Shown here: positions 1-10,075 of the stretch, piece by piece
Layout: each line of letters starts with the position of its first letter
Numbering within the stretch: the first letter of the stretch is position 1
Notes under the pieces: model-generated
Database searches by the model: none
What the model saw: only the letters and a program-made list of their open reading frames with translations
Told to the model about the DNA's origin: nothing
Assembly (NCBI GenBank): GCA_007258455.2
Contig: VDFB02193867.1
Span: 527,426,751 to 527,490,750 of the forward strand
Source of the DNA: Sequoia sempervirens
Lineage: Eukaryota; Streptophyta; Pinopsida; Cupressales; Cupressaceae
DNA: 64,000 bases
Reading direction: 5' to 3'
Program-made: the position numbers and the translations under genes

Positions 1-2401
1 TCACTAAGACAATATATAGTCAGAGAGACACTATATAGATTGCTTTATGTTATACCAAAATTCATTCTTTCATCCAGTGTTGCCGAGACATTCTACTATC
101 GAGGAGACATTTTGTAGATTTCGCTTTGTTTTACTAAAAGATTTTATCCCTTATAAGTTGATGTAACATAATGGTTCTCTCACCAATGCATCCTTCTATT
201 TGTCACTATGACACATCAGAGTTGGGGAGAAGTCATATTGCCAACATTATGTTTCATCGAAGGGTTTCCTTAGTGTATTGTTCGTTCGCTGAGACATAAG
301 GAAACTTTTCACCGAGATGCCCTTTAGATTCATTCACTATTGCTATGACCATATGATATTGGAGAGACCTCTCATAGAATAGAATTTGTTTCACTAAAGG
401 TCACTTGATACACATTGTCATCGTAACATATTGTTTTTCTTGCTGACGAGTCCATCCATCCTATATTTGTTGTTGTAACTTCAAACTATCGAGGAGACAT
501 CTAGTAGATTCTTTCAGTCATACCGAAACACCCCGAATTCACACCTGTTCGCCGAGACTTCTAGAATGTCCTGCCAAAGGAAATTGTCCAACGATGGTCG
601 GTGTGACATTGAACATCCGTTATGACATCACGTGGTGCTGCCACAATAGTGGTTTACAATTTTTGGGAGGAACTGATTTTTGCTGAAATCACATATTTTT
701 AGAAAATATAATGATTTAAGCCTTGAAATGTTCCATTTAAAGAATTCCAATTGAAGATGGTTTGATCAAACTACCTTAAATCAAACCCCCTTGGATAAAA
801 CCCCGCTAGTTTTAAACCATACCTATAACAGAGTCTCCTTTACACCTATCAAAATGCTGATAAAAAACCACTTTTGATTTACCTTTTAGGGGATCAAATG
901 AATTCATTTAAAATTTACTTTTTGCAAGTATGTATTCATTATTATAAGCTTCCCAAAAAGTATAATTTTAAATAAATTTAATTTGATTATTATATTTATT
1001 TTTTATTTCTCGTGAATGTAGGTTTTTCACCGAAAATCAAGCTCTTTGTTCTGCACATGTGGAAAAATAGCAGATTATTAAAAAAAAAATTAAAAATATT
1101 AGTGCACCAGATATTGAAGTCTTGATCCAACAAAGAAAAAAATTGAATTTTGATACATACAAAAAAAGTTACACGTTATATAGTCACGCTATGTTTGAAT
1201 TATAATTGGTTTGAATTCAAAACTTGATTAAAGAAAAAAATATTCAATAAAAAACTAGCTAACCAAGTGGAAGCACTAGATATCGAGTTGCAAATCTAAA
1301 TTGAAAGAATTAGAATTTTATCCTTCATGGAAAAAAGTTATGCATTATCACGGTGAGTGTCACTTTTTAAAATGTTGTTTTAGAAAAAAATGGTTTTCGA
1401 GGGAGATGGAAAGAAGTGCAATCTAATTCCAAAATTTTGAAAAAAATATATTTAGAATCTATAGAAAAAATTTCATGAAACTCTAGTTTGCATCATCTTC
1501 AAATTCCTCATGGTTTAGCTGCTATAGGTGCCCAAAAGTGAAGATTTAGTTAAAAAAAATATTTCAGTGTCCAGTTTGGCCAAAAATTGTAAACCACTAT
1601 TGTGGGATCACCCCGTGCGCTGAAAGCAAAAATTCTGGCCGAAGTGAATCCCATATGTGATGTTGGCGAGACAAAACCACTTCGCTGAGACCTATTCCGA
1701 AAACCCTGACTCTTGCTGATACACATCCATCCACCATCAGTCGGTGTGACATTGCACATTCACTGTGACATTTCAACGAAGGCACAACCTTTGCTGATAA
1801 GACCTTTCGGTGCACGGTTGGTGAGACACTATGTCTTCGGTGAGACTACATATTGAAAACAACACTCCTACTGATAGAATTCCACACACATTAGTCAAGG
1901 AGACATAACCTTTTCGCTATGACCCTTCACTGAAGCCTTAAACTCTTGCCGACGTGTTTCCATTTAATCTCCGATCTGTGTGACATACTTATTTCGTTGA
2001 GACCACATATTGACGAAATAACATATGCCAATAGAGATCACTTTCAGTCACTGAAACAAAAAGAATGTCACACTGATAGATGCCTGGAGATGGATCCCAA
2101 TCGTTGTGACATCAAATAAGTCTTGCCGATATGATCTTTCTTGTGCTAGTCAACAAGACACAAAGTGCTCGATGAAACAACATGCTGATAGGGACTACTT
2201 ACACCGATGAAGCACCTCATGAGTTAGTCAGTGAGACCTGACTCATTCGGTAAGACCTCTCAGCGGTGAACACAACTCATGCCGATAGATCTTCCATTGT
2301 CGCCAAGACCACGTGAATGTCACACCGAAAGCTGCCTGAAGGTAAAATCCAATCGTTATGACATCAAGGACAAACCATATGATCACAATTGAGATCCAAC
2401 A
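1..2401 (-). repeat. Copia LTR (3' LTR, left end outside window), interrupted by an insert
   Basis: The sequence inside the purine tract begins TGTTGGATC on the minus strand, as expected for an LTR start. Both parts (1-628 and 1618-2401) share a degenerate motif, GCCGAGACA / GGTGAGAC / GCTGAGACC on the plus strand, recurring in one orientation every few tens of bases, seven or so times in each part. That shared texture suggests one LTR later split by the insert at 629-1617. The far end is not in the window, so length and terminal CA cannot be checked. Confidence 0.5.
629..1617. mobile_element. Probable non-autonomous TIR DNA transposon (989 bp)
   Basis: The ends are inverted repeats. Left 629-666 reads CACGTGGTGCTGCCACAATAG then TGGTTTACAATTTTTGG; the right end (1617 back to 1580) reads CACGGGGTGATCCCACAATAG and the same 17 bases. 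That is about 35 of 38 matching, with weaker similarity continuing inward (CTGAAAT, ATTTTT). The interior is AT-rich without a transposase ORF. No target-site duplication is evident on either side, so the superfamily is not assigned and the exact termini are uncertain. Confidence 0.45.
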
Positions 2402-2414
2402 AACTCCCCCTTTG
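2402..2414 (-). promoter_or_regulatory. Polypurine tract of Copia remnant
   Basis: On the minus strand this reads CAAAGGGGGAGTT and lies directly against the LTR start TGTTGG. Such a tract primes plus-strand DNA synthesis. A second, similar tract (CAGGGGGAGTC) lies near 3240-3252. Confidence 0.6.
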
Positions 2415-3430
2415 TCCTTGATGGAAAAACACAAATGACTCTCCCCCTTTTTGCCTCAATGACAGAGAATAGAAGAGAAGAATGTGCATTGCTAGGAAAC
2501 ACAACTGAGAAGCCAACCAAATACCATAAGAACCAGCTGCAAATAGAGCAATAGTGCAGTAGACATATTGAAAAACTTCATATCACCAATGTAAGATAGA
2601 GCATCATACTGTAATAACACAACTTCACTCACTTCAAATGCACAAAAATTATTAGAGAAATCAATAGTAACAACCCGTGCAATAACTCCCACTTTGAAAT
2701 CATAAACTTAATAACATCATGCAGATAATCTATTTTCAAGGCAGCACACCAAAGCTCTCTCCTTTTGTTTCTATCAAAACATGAATTCAAGCAGCTTACA
2801 TATATATAACTTGCACTCACTGTCACACTCAACACTCAATTTCAAAGCTCAAAAGTAAGTCCCAGCCATACACGATGAGGTCAATACTACTAGTCACCAT
2901 CCTTCATCAAAACACAAACATCAGAGCATATCACATGAACATACACAGTTCTCCAAAGATAAATACAATGACATCACTTCAAAAGGATTTTTTATTTTTA
3001 ATATATTGAGGAACTCATCAATATGACTCCCCACCACTTCAAAGATGTCATAAGGACATACCATTATTTCTAGAACTCAAGCATCCAAAAAGTTCATTTA
3101 AGAACAAACATGCACTGTTATTTCAAAAACTTCTAAAAACTGTCAACCACTAGACCAAGCAAAAACATTCTTTAATGCAGAGATTTATTCATTACCTCAT
3201 TCTAGACTCCATAGGGGTTAATTTTTTTTTACCATAATAGACTCCCCCTGAGTCTTTTCTTCTTCTCAAGACCTGGAAGGCAACACTTGTGCAAGGAGTG
3301 CACAAGGAGTTTTCTCTGAAGCATCTTTATTTCTCTTCTTCTCATCTTGATTGCTCTTTCTTCTCCACTCCAATGAAGACTTTTTCACTTGTTTGCTTAA
3401 AGTACCTATCTTTCTATTGAATTTGCATTG
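2415..3430 (-). other. Non-coding 3' internal region of Copia remnant
   Basis: No long open frame or recognisable pol motif was found. The minus strand just after gag keeps a lysine-rich, stop-broken reading (about 3430-3260), then a GGGGGAG tract near 3245. The rest looks like 3' untranslated sequence. Confidence 0.4.
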
Positions 3431-4127
3431 CTATACTTTATGTCCAATGTTATTACACCTCAAACAAATGACTTTGTGATTGTTATGAGAAATAGAAGAC
3501 TTCGTACATAATTTACCAGCAATGTTCCCTACATTATTATCACTTGTATTTATTCTACAGTCTCTTCTCAAGTGACCAAATTTTTTATAGTTGTAACACA
3601 CCACATCCTCATTTCTAGGGACATTAGAATGATTCTTGTTTTCCCATATTATGCAATCAATTGCCTTATGACCATAGTCATTACAAACATAACAATATCC
3701 TTGGAAAGAATGATTATACTTGAATGAATGATCATGCCAAGGATGTGAAGACATTTTTCCTTTCTCTATGAATACCTTTAGATTGTCTTCTAGTGTCAAT
3801 GTTTTCCTTTGATACAACAATACTGTAACCAAGATCAACCTTCATTCTTGGTGTTTGCTTGGGAGTAAACTTCTTTCCATCTGAAGTAGTAAACACTGTT
3901 TCATGTTTAGATTTTTTTGCAGAGCTTTGTCCAACCTCATATCCCACTCCTGTAGGATCTTTAGAATTCTTTTGCATGCTCAACATCTCATTCAATATAT
4001 TAGTACTATGATCAAATTTCTGAATTTTACCAGATTGAGCATTGATACTTTCAAGCTCTTTTCTTAAAGCAACTACTTCTTCAAGTTTTAGAAAAACAAT
4101 CTTTTTAATCTCCAAATCAGAACTCAC
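3431..4127 (-). pseudogene. gag: Copia gag with three CCHC zinc knuckles (frameshifted)
   Basis: Gag is the capsid/nucleocapsid precursor that packages element RNA. Two overlapping minus-strand frames make it up. The upstream piece (4127-3732) has a leucine/lysine-rich helix and a GVGYE motif like the GLGY motif common before the knuckles in plant Copia gag. The downstream piece (3838-3431) carries three nucleocapsid knuckles: CYVCNDYGHKAIDC, CYNYKKFGHLRRDC and the partial CLRCNNIGHKV. The overlap of the two frames near 3732-3838 indicates a frameshift. The third knuckle lacks its last cysteine, because a stop follows. The N-terminal part is lost where element B inserted at 4174. No protease follows. 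Confidence 0.75.
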
Positions 4128-4173
4128 AACATCTACAATCTTCTTATATTCTTCAATTTCAATTTTCTGACCG

Positions 4174-5506
4174 TGTTAATATTTATATGGTGTAATAAAA
4201 TGAAAACAAAACACAAAATGAAACATTATACTGAAAATTCAAACAAAGAAATAAAGATAATTCTCAGAAGCGTTCCATCTTCCTCTATCTCCAGAGATTT
4301 GAAGCTGCTGCTCTCAGATTTTGTATAAAGTCAGCTTCTCCAAATGGCTACTGTAGAATGAGTTATGCAAAAGGAAATTCTATCCTATATGCTATGAATA
4401 TGAAAATATTCACGGATATGGACAGGGGCTATGGATTATGCACAGGGGCTGTGAATGGAAGATGTCATGATTCTATGCTATGATTACTATGATTCTATGC
4501 TATGAAAGTACTGTGAATTCTATGAATGCTATGAATGATTTATACTACTTGCAATTTGACTATAATTTACTTGCTTAAAACTTCTATATCATTTGGAGTT
4601 CCCGGCAGTCATATTTATAGATTTTTGCAGGCACAAACCTGGCTGGCAAGAATCTACGGCTGTGAGATTGTCTGGTAGAATTGAAAGGTGAGAGATGGAG
4701 AGGTTGAGAAGAAGATGGAAGAGGTTGGGAGGTTGGAGAGAAGGATGGATTCCTGTCTTCAACCTACAGGAACAAGCCTGCACAGAAACAGAGAAAATTA
4801 AATTTTTTGTTTGGGCAGTTTGTTTCACAGGTGTTGAAGATAATCCCCAAATTAAATAAATAAATAAATTTATTTAATTTCATGAGTTTGATTTTTGATT
4901 TTACAAACTATGGAAGATTTAATTAAATATTCTGAGATATTTAATTATAATGTGACTTTAGAAGAATATGAAATATTAGAAAAATTAATTAAATATTTTG
5001 GAATATTTAATTATAAATAAATATTTGAAGAATTTGAAATGATTTAAGAATTAATTAAATATTTTGGAATATTTAATTGTAAATAGATATTAGAATTGAA
5101 TTTGAGGAATTAATTAAATATTTTGGAATATTTAATTGTAAATAGATATTAGAATTGAATTTGAGGAATTAATTAAATATTTTGGAATATTTAATTATAA
5201 ATGATATTTAGAAGAATTAATTTAGAAAAGAAAAATATTTTAATCTTTATTTGAATAAAATATTCAAACTAAGATTATATGATAATTAATATAAATAAAC
5301 CATAATGTTTATTTAATTAATTAAGAAATGAATACAAAAAGATGATTAAATAAACTTATTTATTTAATCGAAATGAAATAATGAAAAATATAAATAAATT
5401 ATTTAAATTCATTTATACATAGATGGAATTCAAAGTTTTAATTAAATATTAAATTTTTTTAATTAATTACCAGACAATGTGATGTGACCATTTTTAGGTG
5501 TATACA
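4174..5506 (-). repeat. 3' LTR of element B (1333 bp)
   Basis: On the minus strand it starts TGTATACACCTAAAAATGG after the purine tract at 5520-5507 and ends ...TTAACA at 4174. The plus-strand 4174 end abuts GACCG in the Copia gag, but with no 5' LTR the duplication cannot be confirmed. The interior is AT-rich with a 59-bp unit in about three tandem copies (5048-5225), each with a TTAATTAAATATT...AATATTTAATT palindrome. Confidence 0.7.
5048..5225. repeat. 59-bp tandem repeat inside LTR B
   Basis: Near-identical units in succession, each containing an inverted pair (TTAATTAAATATT / AATATTTAATT) around TTGG. The third copy diverges after the palindrome. Confidence 0.75.
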
Positions 5507-5520
5507 TTTTGCCCCTCTTT
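5507..5520 (-). promoter_or_regulatory. Polypurine tract of element B
   Basis: Minus strand AAAGAGGGGCAAAA, directly before the LTR start TGTATACAC. It is identical to the tract of element A at 53751-53764. Confidence 0.8.
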
Positions 5521-5599
5521 GAAGTGATGTGTTTTATGCATTACTTCAAAGAATTTTGAAATTTTCCCCAAATGTTGACTGTTGAAAAGTTGATAGGTA

Positions 5600-5796
5600 T
5601 ATGCCCCCGCGAACGATGAATCGATAAGATTTTGAATTTTTGTGAATTTTTGAATTTTTATGATTTTTTGTAAATTTTTTCAATTTTTATGATTTTGAAG
5701 ACGTCGATTCATCGTTCGAAAATAATGATGAAGAAAATATCTCTATTGTAAAATTTTTCAATTTTTATGATTTTGAAGACGTCGATTCATCGTTCG
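5600..5796. repeat. Inverted and tandem repeat near the 3' LTR of B
   Basis: CGAACGATGAATCGA at 5610-5624 is exactly complementary in reverse to TCGATTCATCGTTCG at 5704-5718 and again at 5782-5796, because a 78-bp block (starting with the GATTTTGAAGACG string) is duplicated in tandem. A GGGGGCATAT string (minus strand, about 5609-5600) sits at the foot of the stem. Element E has a matching arrangement at 27361-27408. Confidence 0.7.
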
Positions 5797-6084
5797 AAAA
5801 TAATGATGAAGAAACTATCTCTAAAGAGATATGAAATGAAAAATTTGATGAAAAATTGCCCCTGCTATGTTAAAATGTGATAAAATGCTCCAATTTTACC
5901 ATTATATAGGTTAAAAATGTCATTTTCAATTTTAACCTAGTAAAATTTGAAAATTTTGAGCTCTGACTTGATAATTATGGCACTTCCCGTTCCCCAGCAC
6001 TGTTTCGAGCGTATCCAACGACATCAGCGACTAGCACACTATGGACCTCTGGTATGTATCCAGTAAATCTCCTGCTTTTCAAAA

Positions 6085-6430
6085 AAATTTCGTTTAGTGC
6101 ACGTTTTTCAATGTTTTGATGTAGAAAAGTGTGTTTTAGCGCCCTTGAGATTTTTTGTAGCACATATGATATTTTCCGTAGCGCCTTTAATTCCATAGCG
6201 CATATGATAATTTTTATAGCGCTTTTAATAATTTTCATAGCGCATATGTTTCCATAGCGCAATTGATAAATTTGATAGCGCTTTTGATGATTTTTATAGC
6301 GCATATTTTTTTCGTAGCGCATTTGATAAAAAGTGTAGCGCTCTTGATATGTTTTATAGTGCCTATAATCTTATAGCGCCCTGAATAAATTCTATAGCAC
6401 CTATGATTAGTTTTGTAGCGCTTTTGATTG
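6085..6430 (+). repeat. Degenerate GCGCAT / GCGCTT array upstream of PMD gene (B)
   Basis: About fourteen degenerate units of roughly 22-30 bp, typified by ATAGCGCATATGAT followed by a T-rich spacer; variants read TAGCGCTTTT, TAGCACATATG and TAGCGCCC. The array lies 275 bp upstream of the PMD start codon and in the same orientation. Equivalent arrays precede gag in element A and, reversed, lie in A's 3' region. Confidence 0.75.
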
Positions 6431-6706
6431 TATGTTGTTGTAAATAATAAATTTGGTTCCCAAAGTTGTTGGAAAACAAATAGTAGCTGATAGATTTTCT
6501 TTTAAAGTTGTTAAAAATAAATCGGACTGATAAATCTGCTTTCCATGATGACGAAAAACAAATTATTTGATTGATGTGTTTATTTCTAAAATTGTTAAAA
6601 ATAAACATGATTTTGATTATTTATTTTCCATGAAAATGAAAAACAAATAGTTTGATGTTCAGATTTGATTGATATGTTATGATGATTTGATATTGATTTT
6701 GCTTTG

Positions 6707-8578
6707 ATGATGGATCAACAGGAGAGGTTAGGTGTTTTGCAGTTACAAGAGACATTTCCGAGCACATGGACATTGATTCCACATTTGTTACAGTCAGATA
6801 GAGATGCGATTGATGCTTGTGGATTGAGTGCATTACTTGACATGCCTGAGGTTCGCCTCAATAAGGCTCTATTGATAGCACTTGCAGAGCGGTGGAATAG
6901 TGACACCAACACATTTCATTTATCGACTGGTGAGATTACAGTGACCCCTGAGGACGTATATCGCATCCTACGGATCCCAGTGATGGGAGAGATAGTTGTT
7001 TTTGATAGCCGAGAGGCTAGAGGCACTGACACTTTGAGACAGATTTTCTGAGATGATTAGATTGTTGGATACTTCATCCCATGGGGCGAGATTACAGATA
7101 CATATCCACCTTTACCATTTGTACTTGCAGGATTTATTGGAGGTGTGTTGTGCCCCGACCATAGGTCAAAGGGGTTCGCGATCGGATGGGGTCATGTTTT
7201 GGAGAGCATGGTGATGCAGGGGACATGATATGCATGGGGTACATGTATGCTAGCCCACTTATATGATGCGTTACATCATATTGTTTATGGTAGAGGCCGG
7301 AGTTTTGCTATTGGGTGCTCATTACTACAGATATGGGCATGGGAGCACTTTGCTATTTTACGTCCATTGACTCGAGGACAGTGACCAGCTGGTCGATCAT
7401 ACAGATGGAGATATGCTCACATTATTGCTCAGCCGAGACTGGGAAAACTAGTGCATTGGCAGCGGTTATTGGATAGTTTGGATACAGTATGCTGGAGACC
7501 GTATTTAGATTGTGAGCCAGGGCCAAAGGATGCGAGAGAGATGCCATTTGTATGTACTTCCAAATTTTTGATTGGGCGGACTACATGGATCATTGAGAGA
7601 TTTCTTGCTGGACGAGTATGTCGGCAGTTTGGAGGGATTCAAGGTATGCCTCTGGGTTCAGCCATTTATGCACAATGACAACCAGAGCTTGTAGTGTGGG
7701 GTCCTCAGATTTCATATGAGACAGTGGTGGCAGAGTTCACCAGTTTAGGAGCATAGATGTGGGATTACCGAGTAGATGTCCTTGACGCAGGGACGACACC
7801 AAAGTATTTTTAGTATGTCCTAGAGCATCCAGCACCACGTATGTTTGATCCTGATGAGGTTATTGCTCCTATTATTGCACAGAGACGATGACAGAGGGAC
7901 TCTGGGTCAGAGGATGATGATTCAGAGGACAGTGATGATGATGAGAGTGGAGGAGATGATGACTCAGAGGGAGATGATGGTGGTGATGGTAGAGGTCGAG
8001 ATAGAGGTGGCAAGAGAGGTGGTAGGAGAGGTGGCAGAGGTGGTAGAGGTGGACCTCGTATGAGACACACAGATCCATCTCCTTCAGTAGATCTGACAGT
8101 ATCAGGTCAGATATCGTCTCTGCAGAGTACAGTACAGAGTTTGCAGACTTAGCTATCACAGGCACATGCCTTGATTACACAGTTGCAGAGTTAGTTGACT
8201 TTGGTTATTGCTGAGAGAGACGTAGCTAGATAGCGAGGTGAGCAGGCCATTACTTTAGCAGATAGCCTACAGAGAGTAGCAAGTAGCACCTTGACGGGTG
8301 ATATGATGAGAGAGGTGACTAGAGCTACCCGAGAGGTAGAGTTTTACCGGACTAGATATCATGATGTAGTTCCACCTGAGCGGCGGGAGAGTTATGCTCA
8401 GTCACGGTCTACTCATGGTTGCTCTCGTACTACTAGTAGAGGTGTGACACAGCCATTACCTCCAGGAGGGCCATCAGGGATAGGCGGAGCAGGTCCATCA
8501 GGGGCAGGTGGTACAGGTCCATCAGGAGCAGGTGATATAGGTCCTAGGCTAGCGCCATCAGAGGATAGCACTGCCTAG
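6707..8578 (+). pseudogene. Antisense plant mobile domain (PMD, MAIN/MAIL-like) protein gene carried by element B
   Basis: One continuous frame of 624 codons from ATG 6707 to TAG 8576, without frameshift but with eleven premature stops: TGA at 7049, 7226, 7382, 7676, 7889 and TAG at 7058, 7754, 7811, 8150, 8192, 8231. The first 115 codons (ALAERWNSDTNTFHL, then TPEDVYRILRIPVMGE) and the following stretch (LAGFIGGVL, YAWGTCMLAHLYDAL, LLQIWAWEHF) match the PMD fold found in MAIN, MAIL and PP7-like proteins and in some transposons. It is followed by an acidic D/E run (about 7895-7985), a Gly/Arg-rich RGG stretch (7985-8055), a Gln-rich coiled coil (8095-8235) and a Gly/Pro/Ser tail (8440-8578). 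The gene runs opposite to gag-pol, between integrase and the 3' LTR. Function in the element is unknown; nucleic-acid binding or silencing interference is inference only. Confidence 0.85.
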
Positions 8579-10075
8579 TGCATTGTAGATGATATTTTCA
8601 TTATATATTCTTTTGAGACATTCTGTATACACCGTAAGATGATCACATTTTTGATGATGTTATATCATTTGTAGTTGAGATCCTTGTACATTTTGACATT
8701 CATTTTTGAGATATATGATATGTAGTGATGATTTATGATGATATATGATGTGTCTATATGATGTGGTATGATATGATGGTTTTATGGTTTATGATATTTA
8801 TATACATGATTTTATGAGATGAAATTTATTTGATGAATGAATGCATGATGTATATGATATATGCTTGGATTTTATGATTTTCTAATGCAAAAATATATAT
8901 GAAAAATATATAAAATGATATTTTTGTGAATGTCAAAATATACTTAGTCATGTATTTGAAAATATATAAACCTTTTGATTCTTTGCCAGCTTTTGAAAAA
9001 TTTACGAATGCAAAATGCAGATTCTAACATGAATGCAATCTATACTAACCATGCAGAACATCCATACAATATTGCCATTTGGAGAGCTTATTCTTTCTTT
9101 TTGTATCATCATAGAGCTTTGAAATGTTGAAAGTTAATACAAGCATCAAAGGGTATGTTAGCACCAGTGATGACCTAAGTATTGCTTTCATGATTTTTAA
9201 TATAGCAAGTTAATACAAGCATCTAGGTATAATTAAACTGAGATGACTTGAGTATTGCTTGCATAAACAGACAAGAGTTAATCCTTTTCCCATGCAAATT
9301 CCAAAATGTCATCCATGATACATAGTAGAACATGTCTCGCGACCAATTTGCATAGTACTAATGATTTCCTCACAAACAACAAACAAAGAAAAATCATACT
9401 CCTTCCTTGCTTTTCTAGTTCATTACATTATTGAATCACTCCGGAGATATGATAGAAAAATCAAACAACCATTCAAATTTTGCTTAAAAATATTTCAAAC
9501 ATTTATTCAGATTAAGATTATCTAATTTGATTATCATCATTGATATTCTCATTTCAATAGTCGTTCAAATCATGTTGTTTTTGATGACAATGGGTATTAG
9601 GTGATCAATTTGGTATTGTGATTGATTTGATGTGTCAATGTATGTTGTGCTTTGTCATACTATCATTTGTCTATTTGTGATGTTCTGAAAGCTCGTTGCC
9701 CCTCTTTTGTTCATATGTTTCTACGTTTTTTCCCCCAGTGTAAATACAACCTAAAGATAAAAGATATGTACAAATTTCATCAAGCCATGATGAAAGATAA
9801 AGATCCCTGTCATATGATATGGATATGAAAGATATATATAGAGGATAAATATGGATGGATAATGCCAAAAGTGAAAACAAGACATAAACTAATAAATGAA
9901 GAAACCTATTTTGATCACAAGTAGCGCCTATTTACCAATTTTTCACTACTTGTTTTTATTGTACTTTTTAAGGATTTTTTTTTTAATTTTTTTTTCATTT
10001 TCAAGACTTTTATGATTTTTTTATTTTTTTCAGGACCTTTTATGATTTTTTTTTTTGATTTTTTTTTAGGACCTT
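8579..10075. other. Non-coding region between PMD gene and integrase (element B)
   Basis: No gene. 9100-9480 is strongly similar to 50150-50560 of element A read on the other strand; it includes two copies of an ACAAGCATC ... GATGACxTxAGTA motif (9125-9175 and 9210-9265). A run of pyrimidine-rich GACTTTTATGATTTTTT-like units (9950-10080) lies directly after the integrase stop and corresponds to expanded arrays in A and E. Confidence 0.6.

Larger units (their letters stand above)
1..4173 (-). mobile_element. Copia-type LTR retrotransposon remnant (gag only, no pol)
   Basis: Read on the minus strand, gag with CCHC zinc knuckles (4127 to 3431) is followed by about 1 kb of non-coding sequence, a purine-rich tract at 2414-2402, and LTR-like sequence starting TGTTGG at 2401 and running to or past the window edge. 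Protease, integrase, RT and RNase H, which should follow gag in a Copia element, are absent, so this is an internally deleted or naturally gag-only copy. Its 5' side is cut off by the LTR of element B at 4174. Family assignment rests on the gag knuckle style and the CAAAGGGGGAG purine tract followed by TGTTGG; I cannot see the second LTR. Confidence 0.55.

Noticed and set aside
629..1617. Mutator or hAT assignment from TSD
   Set aside because: Neither an 8-bp nor a 9-bp duplication flanks the inverted repeats, so no superfamily call is made.
4589..4828. 79-codon minus-strand ORF in the LTR of B
   Set aside because: Lies wholly in the LTR, no domain, no counterpart in the LTR of A.
7810..8165. 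Pro/Ser-rich and His-rich minus-strand ORFs and a Met-rich plus-strand ORF
   Set aside because: Other-frame shadows of the acidic and RGG-coding part of the PMD gene.
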